Of a stretch of 53,510 nt of DNA, positions 11,538 to 20,191 are shown piece by piece (within the stretch, counting starts at the first letter, position 1; each line of letters starts with the position of its first letter). A program made the translations under genes and the position numbers. Under the pieces are notes generated by a model. That model saw only the letters and a program-made list of their open reading frames with translations, did no database searches and was not told the origin of the DNA. The stretch is from positions 1-53,510 of the forward strand of contig CALXHT010000014.1 in assembly GCA_944388215.1 (NCBI GenBank), written 5' to 3'. Source of the stretch: an uncultured Gemmiger sp. Its GTDB lineage: Bacteria; Bacillota; Clostridia; Oscillospirales; Ruminococcaceae.

Positions 11538-11906
11538 ATGCGTTACCGCACCTTGAACAAAAACTGGCAATATAACCGCGTGTACGGCCGCGGCAAGAGC
11601 TACGTGCACCCCCATGTGGTGCTCTACGTGGCGAAAAACCGGCTGGGGTATACCCGCATCGGGCTGACCGCCACCAAGAAGGTGGGCCATGCCGTACAGC
11701 GCAACCGCTGCCGCCGCGTGATGCGGGCCGCACTGAGCGAACATCTCTCGCAAAATATCGGCGGATATGATATAATACTGGTAGCGCGCGGTCAGACACC
11801 CCACCTGAAGAGCACCCAGCTGAGCAAGACGCTGGGCAAACTCTTTGCCAAGGCGGGTCTGCCCGACCTGGCCAAGCCCGCCCGGCCGGTGGAAAATCCC
11901 CAATGA
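11538..11906 (+). CDS. rnpA: Ribonuclease P protein component
   Basis: 122 residues, the protein cofactor of RNase P that helps trim tRNA 5' leaders. It begins [19 protein letters not shown] and carries the RNR-box [13 protein letters not shown] near residue 60, then [11 protein letters not shown] start at the ATG at 11538, 9 bp after a GTGGAG site; an in-frame TTG two codons upstream is less likely. It is preceded by structured element copy 2 and overlaps yidD by 4 bp (ATGA). Confidence 0.96.
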   Translation: MRYRTLNKNWQYNRVYGRGKSYVHPHVVLYVAKNRLGYTRIGLTATKKVGHAVQRNRCRRVMRAALSEHLSQNIGGYDIILVARGQTPHLKSTQLSKTLGKLFAKAGLPDLAKPARPVENPQ

Positions 11907-12157
11907 CCCGGCTGCTCATCGCGCTGCTGCGCGGCTACAAAAAATATATCAGCCCGCATCTGGGGCATCACTGCCGGTTCATACCCACCTGCAGCGAATA
12001 CGCCATGCAGGCGCTGGCCGTCCACGGACTTGTGAAGGGCCTGCTCCTGACGGTCTGGCGGCTGCTGCGCTGTAATCCCCTGTGCAAGTTCGGCTTCGAC
12101 CCAGTACCCGAAAAGGGACGCTGGGTCAATGAAAAACGGAAACTCACCCGGGGGTGA
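11903..12157 (+). CDS. yidD: Membrane protein insertion efficiency factor YidD
   Basis: 84 residues with the family core [20 protein letters not shown] followed by SEYAMQAL and later [17 protein letters not shown]. The cysteine-rich motif and N-terminal amphipathic helix are characteristic. YidD helps insertion of membrane proteins and is almost always placed between rnpA and yidC. It overlaps the rnpA stop. A 420-bp gap filled by a composite repeat now separates it from yidC. Confidence 0.95.
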   Translation: MTRLLIALLRGYKKYISPHLGHHCRFIPTCSEYAMQALAVHGLVKGLLLTVWRLLRCNPLCKFGFDPVPEKGRWVNEKRKLTRG

Positions 12158-12179
12158 GGCGGACCTTTTGCGGGTATCT

Positions 12180-12474
12180 TGTAGGGTGGGGATTCTTCCC
12201 CGCCGCGGGGGTTTGCGGTGGCCGCCCAATGTTCCGGCGGGGTCAAGACCCCGCCCTACAGCCATCGAAAAAACAGATACCCAAGGCCCGGGATGCCGTC
12301 CGCCTTACGGGAACGTATACTTCCCGGACTATTATGTCAGAGTTTCTTTGCCTGATTTCTTTGCAAATTTCCCCGTGCCGCCCTGCAGCGGGCGGAACCC
12401 TTTCCCAAGCGGCAGAACACACCGGGGTGAAAGGTTAGAGTTTCTTTGCCTACTTTCTTTGCAAAGAAAGTAGG
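12180..12474 (+). repeat. Composite repeat copy 2, between yidD and yidC
   Basis: The GC-rich block (12180-12261) starts TGTAGGGTGGGG and ends CCCCGCCCTACAG. It is followed by ATACCCAAGGCCCGGGATGC and CTTACGGGAACG, then a partial palindrome (12344-12372, containing TTTCTTTGCC), and after an extra 75 bp a complete palindrome (12449-12474, half-site CCTACTTTCTTTG). The copy is about 100 bp longer than those at 6314 and 51548 because the terminal part is duplicated with unrelated sequence between. It fills most of the gap 12158-12578, where I see no gene. Confidence 0.8.
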
Positions 12475-12578
12475 GGCAAAGAAGGAACAAAAAAGCTTCT
12501 CATGTCTTTGCGCTGCGCGGCAAAGACCTACTTTAAAATACACGCTTCCGGGCGCAGCCGGGGCAGAATGGACAAGCT

Positions 12579-13598
12579 ATGCAAATTCTCTACTTCCTGG
12601 CCATCCTGATTGGCCCGCTGGTGAAGGTTCTGTACAACCTCATCGGCAACTACGCGGCGACGATGGTAGTCGCCACCATCATTCTGAAGCTGCTGCTCTT
12701 TCCGCTGGCGATTCACCAGCAGAAATCCATGGCCAAGATGTCGGTGTTCCAGCCGCTGATGAATGAAATCCAGCAGAAATACAAAAACAACCCCCAGAAG
12801 CAGCAGGAAGAGCTGATGAAGCTGCAGCAGGAACACGGGTTCAATCCCATGGCCGGCTGTCTGCCCATGCTGCTGACCATGCTGGTGCTGTTCGGTTTCC
12901 TGGGCGTCGTGTACTATCCCGTGCACTACATCTTCGGTGTGTCCGACGCCGCCGTGCGCCAGGCCTGTGAAGCCCTGGGTCTGGCCACCGCCAACACCGC
13001 CACCATGCAGACCGCGCTGATCCAGGCCATCCATCAGGGTGCCCCCATCAGCCCCGACATCATCCCGGCCAGCGTGGTCACCGAGATCCAGAACTTCAAC
13101 ACCTCCTTCTTCGGCATGGATATGTGCGATATCCCCGGCTTCCATGTGACGCCCATCGCCATCTTCCCCATCATTGCCGCCGTGACCATGCTGCTGAGCT
13201 ATTTCTTCACCCAGAAACTGTCCGGCATGGGCAACCAGATGCAGACCAGCATGAAGGTCATGATGTGGGTGATGAACCTGATGTTCGTTTCCTTCTGCTT
13301 CAATGCGCCGGTCGGTTTCTCGCTGTACTACGGTGTGTCCAACCTGTTCCAGATCCTGCAGAGCTTTGTAACCTACAAGATCTACAGCCCCGAGAAGTTC
13401 AAGGCCCAGTATGAGGCGGAACTGGCGGCCAAGCGTGCCGAGAAGAAGAAGAAAAAGACGATGACCATCGAGGAGAACGGCCAGACCGTGACCAAGGAAG
13501 TGACCGGCAGCGAGGCGAACAAGCTGCGTCTGGAGCTGGCGCGCAAGCGGGAAGCCGAGCTGTACAAGGATGAACGGACCACACCGTTGCAGAAATAA
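12579..13598 (+). CDS. yidC: YidC/Oxa1-family membrane insertase
   Basis: 339 residues. Membrane segments are visible at about 1-25, 28-45, 95-115, 185-205 and 225-250. Between the first two and the third is the charged cytosolic hairpin KYKNNPQKQQEELMKLQQEHG, and then FNPMAGCLPMLLTMLVLFG, both family hallmarks. There is no lipobox cysteine at the N terminus, unlike SpoIIIJ-type Bacillus proteins. The basic C-terminal tail (AKRAEKKKKKTM) would contact the ribosome. The ribosome-binding site is weak. It precedes jag with a short gap, as in most Gram-positive bacteria. Confidence 0.96.
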   Translation: MQILYFLAILIGPLVKVLYNLIGNYAATMVVATIILKLLLFPLAIHQQKSMAKMSVFQPLMNEIQQKYKNNPQKQQEELMKLQQEHGFNPMAGCLPMLLTMLVLFGFLGVVYYPVHYIFGVSDAAVRQACEALGLATANTATMQTALIQAIHQGAPISPDIIPASVVTEIQNFNTSFFGMDMCDIPGFHVTPIAIFPIIAAVTMLLSYFFTQKLSGMGNQMQTSMKVMMWVMNLMFVSFCFNAPVGFSLYYGVSNLFQILQSFVTYKIYSPEKFKAQYEAELAAKRAEKKKKKTMTIEENGQTVTKEVTGSEANKLRLELARKREAELYKDERTTPLQK

Positions 13599-13613
13599 CA
13601 AGGAGGGAGAATC

Positions 13614-14693
13614 ATGCGCACCATTGAGATGAGTGCCCGCACCGTAGAGGACGCCGTAGCGGCGGCCTGCGAAGCGCTGGGCGTGGATCGTGACGATCTG
13701 AACGTGAGCTATGAAGTCCTGGAATTCCCTGCCCGCAAACTGTTCAAGGTGATCCCTGCGAAGGTGCGGGTGAAGGTGGAGGAGCCGGAGGACACGGCGC
13801 CCGAGACCGCCGCACCGGCCCCTGTGGAGGCCGTGGAGGCCCCGGTGGAAGAGACCCCGGCCCCGGCCGAAGAAGCCGCCCAGGAGGCCGCTGAGCCCGT
13901 CCAGGAGGCGGACACGGCGGCGGAAGAGGCGCTGGACATCGGTGCCGACCCGCGGCTGCAGGCGGCGGTGGAGTACCTGACGCCGATTTTCAAGCTGATG
14001 GGGGTGGAGGATTTCACCTTCTCGGCGCTGAAGAAGGGCGAAGCCACCATTCTGCGGGTGAGCGGCAGCCACATGGGCGCGCTGATCGGGCGCCGGGGCG
14101 AGACGATGGAGAGCCTTTCCTACCTGGCGAGCCTGGTGGTGAACCGGATGGAGGGCCCCTACGTGAAGCTGGGCCTGGACGTGGGCGGTTACCGCGACAA
14201 GCGGGAGGACGACCTGACGGCGCTGGCCAAGCGGATCGCCGACCGGGTCATCCGCACGGGCTGCTACTATGAGATGGAGCCCATGAACCCCTATGAGCGG
14301 CATATCATTCACACGGCGGTGGCGGACATCGAGGGTGTGCGCAGCGAGAGCAAGGGCGAAGGCCCCAACCGCCGCGTGGTGATTTATTCCACCGATCCCA
14401 ACGCCAGCAACCTGCCGGACCGGGACAACGCCCGGAATGCCCGTGGCGGCCGCGGTGGACGTGGACGCCGGGATGGTGGCCGTGGACCCCGTCGGGACGG
14501 CGGACGCAGTGGTCGCGGCGGACGCGGACCGCGCCGGGAGGGCGGAAGCCGGTACGGCGGGCCCCGGTCCAGTGTGCCGGGCCGCGAGTTTGCCGATGCG
14601 CCCCGGGATCCCAACGCCCAGCCCATGGCACCCAAGCCGGCTGAACATATCCATGACGGCGACGACTTCGCCTTCGGCAAGATCGAGCTGTGA
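13614..14693 (+). CDS. jag: Jag/KhpB RNA-binding protein with an RGG-rich tail
   Basis: 359 residues. The Jag-N domain covers residues 1-55 (MRTIEMSARTVEDAVAAACE). An Ala/Pro/Glu linker spans about 55-115. A KH-like domain with GALIGRRGETMESLSYL follows, then an R3H domain with NPYERHIIHTAVAD and KGEGPNRRVVIYS. The last 80 residues hold about a dozen RGG, RGGR and GGR units and an acidic end. Jag/KhpB binds RNA and influences cell division and elongation in Firmicutes. The RGG-rich extension is not part of the standard domain set and probably adds RNA affinity. An AAGGAGG site precedes the ATG. Confidence 0.93.
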   Translation: MRTIEMSARTVEDAVAAACEALGVDRDDLNVSYEVLEFPARKLFKVIPAKVRVKVEEPEDTAPETAAPAPVEAVEAPVEETPAPAEEAAQEAAEPVQEADTAAEEALDIGADPRLQAAVEYLTPIFKLMGVEDFTFSALKKGEATILRVSGSHMGALIGRRGETMESLSYLASLVVNRMEGPYVKLGLDVGGYRDKREDDLTALAKRIADRVIRTGCYYEMEPMNPYERHIIHTAVADIEGVRSESKGEGPNRRVVIYSTDPNASNLPDRDNARNARGGRGGRGRRDGGRGPRRDGGRSGRGGRGPRREGGSRYGGPRSSVPGREFADAPRDPNAQPMAPKPAEHIHDGDDFAFGKIEL

Positions 14694-14709
14694 TGGTTGC
14701 GCTGGTCTT

Positions 14710-14790
14710 GTTCTTTTCTTGAAAGAAAAGAACCAAAAGAACTTTCAACCAAAACTACCCCGCAGGGTTTTCACCCTGCGGGGTAGTTTT
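14710..14790 (+). terminator. Palindrome plus terminator after jag
   Basis: The jag stop is followed by a palindrome (14710-14733, arms GTTCTTTTCTT / AAGAAAAGAAC), the tail CAAAAGAACTTTCAACC, and a hairpin with arms AAAACTACCCCGCAGGG and CCCTGCGGGGTAGTTTT (14751-14790). This is the standard family arrangement. A damaged mirror copy may follow at 14795-14830. Confidence 0.9.
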
Positions 14791-14868
14791 ATTGGAGGTA
14801 CTTTGGCTCCCTCTCCCAGGAAAGAACAAACCGGGAACATCACAGTCATGGGGGGTTATTGTTTAGAG

Positions 14869-14901
14869 TTTCTTCGGTTCCTGTTTGCAAAGAAGAATCT
14901 T
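14869..14901 (-). repeat. Degenerate palindrome-family copy
   Basis: The sequence AGAGTTTCTTCGGTTCC followed by TGTTTGCAAAGAAG is a decayed copy of the palindrome and tail in minus orientation. It lies between jag and the acyltransferase gene, about 100 bp from the intact copy at 14981-15004. No gene is seen in 14791-14966. Confidence 0.6.
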
Positions 14902-14966
14902 GCCCGTACTGCCCTGTATCGGTAATACGTTCGTCTCCCGGTCACGCGGTATCCCCGGAAGATTGT

Positions 14967-15998
14967 TTAGAGTTTCTTCGGTTCCTTCTTTGCAAAGAAG
15001 GAACAAATAAGAACACAGAGAAGCGGTACACCCACCAAAGCCAGCGCAGCAAAGAGCAGCCGGGCGGCGGGGGCATCGGCGGGGAAGGCGTCGGGCAGGC
15101 GCATCCATACCGAATCCAGCACCCACAGCCCGAAGATATGCCAGCAGAAGATCTCCATGCTGTGGCGTCCCGCGGCCTGTAAGACAGTGCTCACCAGCGG
15201 CACCCTGGCCAGCAGCGCGCAGACCGCAATGCACAGCACGGTGCCGGCGGTCCCGGCCAGGAAAAAGGATACCGTCCCCCGCCAGTCCGCGTACTGGCCG
15301 TAGACCCGCAGATTCAGGTCGTAGGTATCGTGGCGCTGAATGTACGCCACCGCACAGACGATCAGCAGCGGCAGCTGCCGTGGCTGGAACGGCTGCCGGG
15401 CAAAATCCAGCCCTGCCAGGGCATGGCCCATCAGCATATAGGCGGCGCCCATGGGTGCGGTGTCCAGACACCAGGGCAGCAGCACGGGGGTGGCGCGCAG
15501 CAGCTGGGCGGCCGCCAGCAGCACGACCAGCGCCACCGCCAGCCGCCAGGGCGGGCCCAGCAGCCGCCGGACCAGGTAGAACAGCGCCGTGGCCGTCACC
15601 AACAGGGTGAGGAACCACAGCTGCCCGGCCCACAGACAGTTCACCAGCACCGGGTTGGCGGGGTCGTAGAACCGGCCGTACACCACGCTGAACACCGCCC
15701 GGCCGATCAGGTCGGTGTCCTCGCCCCGCAGGGGATAGAGCACGAACCAGATCACGAACAGCACGGCGCAGACGGTAAAATACTGCCGCACCATCCGTCC
15801 CAGCCGCTGGAGCGGCCGGCTGGCCGAGGCCAGATACCCCGCCAGCACAAAGAAGAGGGGCACATAGAATTCATAGATCCAGGGCGCCGCGGGAGCCCAC
15901 AGCAGCTGGGCATGGGAGGCCACCACCGCCAGAATGGCAAAGCCCCGGGCAATGTCCAGGGCGGCGATGCGCCCCGGACCCGAAACAGTCAGATTCAT
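14967..15998 (-). CDS. Acyltransferase family 3 membrane protein
   Basis: 343 residues with about ten hydrophobic segments. The start, RIAALDIARGFAILAVVASH, is typical of acyltransferase-3 proteins, which transfer acyl groups to cell-surface sugars. Family features also seen are a short arginine-rich loop (SRPLQRLGRMVRQ) and a histidine in the membrane region (SMEIFCWHIFGLWVLDS). The substrate is not predictable. The last 13 codons (CSFFAKKEPKKL and the stop) are encoded by a copy of the interspersed palindrome and its tail (14981-15004), so the repeat has replaced the native C terminus. It is divergent from the mobile element at 16.1 kb. Confidence 0.85.
   Translation of the reverse strand: MNLTVSGPGRIAALDIARGFAILAVVASHAQLLWAPAAPWIYEFYVPLFFVLAGYLASASRPLQRLGRMVRQYFTVCAVLFVIWFVLYPLRGEDTDLIGRAVFSVVYGRFYDPANPVLVNCLWAGQLWFLTLLVTATALFYLVRRLLGPPWRLAVALVVLLAAAQLLRATPVLLPWCLDTAPMGAAYMLMGHALAGLDFARQPFQPRQLPLLIVCAVAYIQRHDTYDLNLRVYGQYADWRGTVSFFLAGTAGTVLCIAVCALLARVPLVSTVLQAAGRHSMEIFCWHIFGLWVLDSVWMRLPDAFPADAPAARLLFAALALVGVPLLCVLICSFFAKKEPKKL
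14981..15004 (-). repeat. Palindrome-family copy inside the acyltransferase 3' end
   Basis: A perfect 24-bp palindrome (half-site GTTCCTTCTTTG) with the tail CGAAGAAACTCTAAAC. It is read in frame as SFFAKKEPKKL and supplies the stop codon. No clear terminator follows here. Confidence 0.85.
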
Positions 15999-16029
15999 GG
16001 AAAAAATGTCCTTTGCGGGATTTTTCTCT

Positions 16030-16059
16030 ATTATATACCGTGGCGCGGTGCGGAATCAA
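16030..16059 (-). promoter_or_regulatory. Promoter of the acyltransferase gene
   Basis: On the minus strand TTGATT (16054-16059) and TATAAT (16030-16035) are 18 bp apart, 32 bp upstream of the start codon. Confidence 0.65.
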
Positions 16060-16135
16060 CCGGCAGGGGGATGGAAGCCGCCGCCCGGCCGTGCTATAAT
16101 GGAAAAAAGCGCAAAGGAAAGAGGAGAAAATCAAG

Positions 16136-16180
16136 ATGAAAAGCATTCGCAGCATAGCGGCGCGGCGTTCGTGTCGTTGA
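16136..16180 (+). pseudogene. First codons of a gene interrupted at the element boundary
   Basis: An AAGAGGAG ribosome-binding site and a TATAAT box (16095-16100) precede an ATG reading MKSIRSIAARRSCR and then a stop. The signals look genuine but the frame is lost near 16160, where the FtsK-like fragment begins. I read this as the 5' stub of a chromosomal gene truncated by the element. The original product cannot be identified. Confidence 0.45.
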
Positions 16181-16688
16181 GAAGGACGAGGATACACTGG
16201 CGGAGTTGTCGTCTGTTGTTGAAGAACTGGAACGTCGCAAAAAGGACTATCTGGCTCACGATGTGCGCAGCCTTCCGGAGTACAGGGAAAAGGTGAACCG
16301 GGAGTTTCCAAGAATCGTTGTAGCGTGCGACGAGGTTGCGGAAATGCTGGACAAGTCCGGAAAGACCAAAGAACGCAAAGAAAATATCGAAAAAATCGAA
16401 AGCTATCTTTCGACGATTGCTCGGCAGGGACGTGCCTTTGGCATCCATTTGTTTTTGGCAACCCAGCGCCCGGACGCCAATATTCTGAATGGGCAGATTA
16501 AAAACAATATGGATATTCGTATTTGTGGAAAAGCAGATGCTACCTTGTCCACCATCATTTTGGGGGATGGTAAAGCGGATACCGAAATTTCAAAGGATGC
16601 ACAGGGGCGCTTCATCATGCCGGACGGAACGCTTTTTCAAGGGTTTAATTTCAAGGACCCGTTTGAGCCGGATGATAAAGAAAAATAA
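16158..16688 (+). pseudogene. 3' fragment of an FtsK/SpoIIIE-type ATPase gene
   Basis: About 176 codons are open from just after a TAG at 16155. The segment has the Walker B region FPRIVVACDEVAEMLDK, then TIARQGRAFGIHLFLATQRPD and the C-terminal core NMDIRICGKADATLSTIILG. These are features of the second half of FtsK-like DNA pumps and conjugation coupling proteins. The Walker A half is absent and no ribosome-binding site is near, so this is a 5'-truncated remnant. Base composition is lower in GC than the flanking core genes. It marks the left edge of the foreign region. Confidence 0.75.
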
Positions 16689-16705
16689 TTGATATGTATA
16701 CATCA

Positions 16706-16738
16706 AAGGGCAGGTGCAGTGGGAACCTGCTCTTTTTT
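16706..16738 (+). terminator. Terminator after the FtsK-like fragment
   Basis: GGGCAGGT pairs with ACCTGCTC around GCAGTGGGA and is followed by TTTTTT. Confidence 0.75.
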
Positions 16739-16763
16739 CATCATAATGTGGATTCGTTTCTAT

Positions 16764-16792
16764 TTGCTGTGCGGTACGGTTTATGCTATCAT
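16764..16792 (+). promoter_or_regulatory. Promoter of the restriction-methylation gene
   Basis: TTGCTG (16764-16769) and TATCAT (16787-16792) with a 17-bp spacer, 33 bp upstream of the start codon. Confidence 0.55.
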
Positions 16793-16825
16793 GATACGTA
16801 AGAACTGTGCTACGAGGTGAAAAGG

Positions 16826-19621
16826 ATGACGGATGCACAACAGAAGAAAGCAGCAAAAGAGTTTGCCGAATACTGGAAGGGAAAAGGCTACGAAAAAGGC
16901 GAAAGTCAACCTTTCTGGCTTTCTTTGCTCCGGGATGTTTACGGCGTGGAGCATCCGGAACAGTTTATTGAATTTGAGGACCAGGTCCATCTGGACCACA
17001 CCAGTTTTATTGATGGTTATATTCCATCCACTCGCGTACTGATTGAGCAAAAAGCACTGGACAAGGATATGAAGAAAGGAATCCGTCAGTCGGACGGTTC
17101 CTATCTGTCGCCGTTCCAACAGGCCAAGCGGTATATTACCGAATTGCCGTTGTCCAAACATCCGCGCTGGGTCATCACCTGCAATTTCAGCACCTTTTAT
17201 GTGTATGATATGGAACGCCCCCAGGGGGAGCCGGAGGTTATCAAGCTGGAAAACCTGGAAAGCGAAGCCTATCGGCTGCAATTTCTGGTAGATTCCGGCA
17301 ATGAGCATCTGAAACGGGAGATGGAAGTTTCCATTGCCGCCGGTGAGATTGTCGGACTGTTGTACGATGCTTTCTTGAAACAGTATGCAGATCCGGAAAG
17401 CGAACGAGCCTTGAAAAGTCTGAACAAACTGTGCGTGCGCCTGGTCTTTTGCCTGTATGCCGAGGATGCCGGTATTTTCGGCCGCCATGGGATGTTCCAT
17501 GATTATCTGTCTGCTTTTGATACACGCAGTATGCGCAAAGCAGTGTTGGAGCTGTTCCGGGTGCTGGACACCAAGCCGGAAGACCGGGACCCCTATCTCA
17601 AGGACGATAACCCGGAACTGGCTGCTTTCCCCTATGTGAACGGTGGACTTTTCTCGGATGAAGATATCGAGATTCCCCCCTTTACCGATGAGATTCGAAA
17701 TCTGCTTCTGGTAAAGGCCAGTGAAGATTTCAACTGGTCGGAAATCAGTCCCACCATTTTTGGGGCTGTCTTTGAAAGCACCTTGAACCCTGAAACACGC
17801 CGCAGCGGGGGTATGCACTATACCAGCATCGAGAATATTCACAAGGTAATAGACCCTCTGTTTCTGGATGATTTGAAAGGGGAACTGGACGAAATCTGTG
17901 CCATTGCGGTGGACCGCACCAAGACGGCAAAGCTGAAAGCCTACCAGCGCAAGCTGGCATCCCTGACTTTTCTGGACCCAGCGTGTGGTTCCGGTAACTT
18001 TCTGACGGAAACTTATCTGAGTTTGCGTCGGTTGGAAAACCGGGTTCTGTTGGAACTGCTGCACGGGCAGATGGCGATGTATACGGCCAGCGAAAGCCCG
18101 ATACAGGTTTCCATTTCCCAATTTTACGGCATCGAAATCAATGACTTTGCGGTGACGGTTGCCAAGACAGCGCTCTGGATTGCCGAAAGCCAGATGATGA
18201 AGGAAACCGAGAAAATCCTGCTTGTGCCGCTGGAGTTTTTGCCCCTGAAAACCAATGCCTATATTGTGGAGGGAAACGCCCTGCGGATGGATTGGGAAGA
18301 AGTTGTGCCCAAGACTCGGCTGAACTATATCATGGGAAATCCGCCGTTTGTGGGCTACACTTACCAAACAGAAAAGCAAAAGCAAGATTTACAATTAGTT
18401 ATAGATGGAATTGGCAAAAATATAGATTATGTTGCGGGATGGTATTTTAAAGCAGTAAAATATATTCAGAAAACAGAAATTAGAGTAGCGTTTGTTTCGA
18501 CAAACTCGATTACACAAGGAGAACAAGTTGCAATTATATGGAAACCTATGTGCGAACAAATGGGTGCTCATATTGATTTTGCGTATAACACCTTTCGGTG
18601 GGATAGTGAAGCCAGTATAAAAGCGCATGTTCATTGTGTTATTGTTGGATTTAGTGTATCCAATATAAAAAAAACAAAAAAACTTTTTGTTTCCGAAAAA
18701 GTGCAAGTTGTTGACAATATCAATGCTTATTTACTGCCAGCACCAAATGTGTTTATTACAAAACGAAGCAAACCAATTTCAAATGTTCCTGAAATGTGCA
18801 AGGGAAGCCAACCAACAGATGGCGGAAACTTAATTCTGACTATAGAAGAAAAAGACGAACTTGTTAGGAAGGAGCCAAAAGCAAAGCAATACCTTAGGGA
18901 ATTTATTGGAGCCGAAGAATTCATCAATAAAACGCCGCGGTATTGTTTATGGTTAGAAGATGCACCTCCAGAATTTATAAAGTCATGTAAACCAATTAGG
19001 GAAAGAATAGAAAAAGTTCGACTGATGAGGGAAAGCAGTAAAAAGCTGGCAACGCGAAAATGGGCCGACTATCCCACGAGATTTACAGAAAATCGACAGC
19101 CAAACACGACATATGTTCTTGTTCCCAGTGTATCTTCTGAACAGCGCAAGTATGTTCCAATGGGTTTTGTAAAACCGGAGATTATTGCAAGTAATCTGGT
19201 TTTGATTGTACCACAAGCAACAATTTATATTTTTGGAATATTAACTTCCAATGTTCATATGGCATGGATGCGTGCCGTTTGCGGTCGATTAGAAATGCGT
19301 TACCGTTATTCCAATACTCTTGTTTATAACAACTTCCCCTGGCCCACCCCCACAGACGCACAGAAGGCCAAAATCGAGCAAACCGCCCAGGCAATTCTTG
19401 ACGCCCGCGCCCTCTATCCGGACAGCAGCTTGGCCGACCTGTACGACGAACTGACGATGCCGCCAGAGTTGCGCAAGGCCCACCAGAACAATGACCGTGC
19501 CGTGATGCAGGCATACGGATTCGATGTAAAAACTATGACCGAGAGTTCCTGCGTGGCTGAACTGATGAAGCTATATAAGCAAAAGGTTGCCGAACTGGAA
19601 ACCAGCAAAAAGAAAAATTGA
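16826..19621 (+). CDS. Type IIL (MmeI-like) restriction-methylation fusion enzyme
   Basis: 931 residues, close to MmeI length. A PD-ExK-type nuclease site is visible as D63 followed by E74-x-K76 in the N-terminal 80 residues. A helical connector follows. The N6-adenine methyltransferase has motif I FLDPACGSGNFL near residue 382 and motif IV NPPF near 505. The remainder would be the target-recognition domain and a C-terminal cap. In this family one protein both cuts and methylates, and specificity lies in the recognition domain. Bases 18365-19325, just after NPPF, are strikingly AT-rich while both ends return to the composition of the rest, suggesting an exchanged recognition domain. I start at the ATG after GAGGTG rather than the upstream GTG. 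Confidence 0.88.
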   Translation: MTDAQQKKAAKEFAEYWKGKGYEKGESQPFWLSLLRDVYGVEHPEQFIEFEDQVHLDHTSFIDGYIPSTRVLIEQKALDKDMKKGIRQSDGSYLSPFQQAKRYITELPLSKHPRWVITCNFSTFYVYDMERPQGEPEVIKLENLESEAYRLQFLVDSGNEHLKREMEVSIAAGEIVGLLYDAFLKQYADPESERALKSLNKLCVRLVFCLYAEDAGIFGRHGMFHDYLSAFDTRSMRKAVLELFRVLDTKPEDRDPYLKDDNPELAAFPYVNGGLFSDEDIEIPPFTDEIRNLLLVKASEDFNWSEISPTIFGAVFESTLNPETRRSGGMHYTSIENIHKVIDPLFLDDLKGELDEICAIAVDRTKTAKLKAYQRKLASLTFLDPACGSGNFLTETYLSLRRLENRVLLELLHGQMAMYTASESPIQVSISQFYGIEINDFAVTVAKTALWIAESQMMKETEKILLVPLEFLPLKTNAYIVEGNALRMDWEEVVPKTRLNYIMGNPPFVGYTYQTEKQKQDLQLVIDGIGKNIDYVAGWYFKAVKYIQKTEIRVAFVSTNSITQGEQVAIIWKPMCEQMGAHIDFAYNTFRWDSEASIKAHVHCVIVGFSVSNIKKTKKLFVSEKVQVVDNINAYLLPAPNVFITKRSKPISNVPEMCKGSQPTDGGNLILTIEEKDELVRKEPKAKQYLREFIGAEEFINKTPRYCLWLEDAPPEFIKSCKPIRERIEKVRLMRESSKKLATRKWADYPTRFTENRQPNTTYVLVPSVSSEQRKYVPMGFVKPEIIASNLVLIVPQATIYIFGILTSNVHMAWMRAVCGRLEMRYRYSNTLVYNNFPWPTPTDAQKAKIEQTAQAILDARALYPDSSLADLYDELTMPPELRKAHQNNDRAVMQAYGFDVKTMTESSCVAELMKLYKQKVAELETSKKKN

Positions 19622-19640
19622 AAAGTTCACATCAAAAAAT

Positions 19641-19666
19641 GCCGGGGGCTTGCGCTCCCGGCTTTC
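19641..19666 (+). terminator. Terminator after the restriction-methylation gene
   Basis: GCCGGGGGC pairs with GCTCCCGGC (one G-T pair) around TTGC, followed by TTTCTTT. It lies between two converging genes. Confidence 0.8.
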
Positions 19667-19667
19667 T

Positions 19668-20090
19668 TTATTGCTGGACCATCTGCCGACCACAATCTAT
19701 GCACATAATATTTACCGCTTTGGTGGCCCGGACGCTGTTGCCGCAGCAGGGGCAGACATATTTGCGGTGGTGGCCGTTTCCGCTGGTGGGCGTTGTGCTT
19801 GTTTCACCGCCTGCTGCGTTCCCGCTGCCAGCACCCCGCGGGGCGAAGCTCCATTCGATGCGGTTCATCTGGATATCGGTCCAGCCCTGGTCCAGAATGA
19901 ACTCGCAAAGAACATCGGTCGGTTGGGTGATGCTCCACCCGATTCGTTTATCGTAGCTGATTTGTAGGTCACGGGCGGTAGCAGCATCACGGAATCGTTT
20001 ATTGTGGTAAGCGCCCCCTCGGCTGGTGTCCTGGATTCCCTGCTGCATATTCCACAGATGTTTTCGTTTGCCATTTTTTATAAACGTGGT
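19668..20090 (-). pseudogene. 3' fragment of a SprT-like zinc-ribbon protein gene
   Basis: The readable part includes KRKHLWNMQQGIQDTSRGG, then RIGWSITQPTDVLCEFILDQ, and ends in a zinc ribbon KYVCPCCGNSVRATKAVNIM-C-x2-C. This resembles the C-terminal half of SprT-like proteins common on Clostridia conjugative elements. The metalloprotease HExxH part is missing, and the frame runs upstream into a terminator hairpin and a tRNA-end repeat rather than a proper start. An ATG at 20048 could initiate a shorter product. I treat it as a truncated remnant. Confidence 0.6.
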
Positions 20091-20170
20091 ATGATTGTGG
20101 TATGCAGTGCTATGGATAAAAAAATACTCCCTGTTTCTGACGTAACAACGTCAAAAACAAGGAGTAAGTC

Positions 20171-20191
20171 TTGGTGACCCGTACGGGAATC
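20171..20191 (+). repeat. tRNA-Glu 3'-end-like direct repeat a
   Basis: The 21 bp TTGGTGACCCGTACGGGAAT-C are identical to the 3' end of the tRNA-Glu gene at 41642-41662 and in the same orientation; identity extends leftward to GTC. On the minus strand it is followed by a terminator-like hairpin (20110-20165: TACTCC and TTGACG facing CGTCA and GGAGTA), just as the real tRNA is. It is a likely attachment-site scar. Confidence 0.65.
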
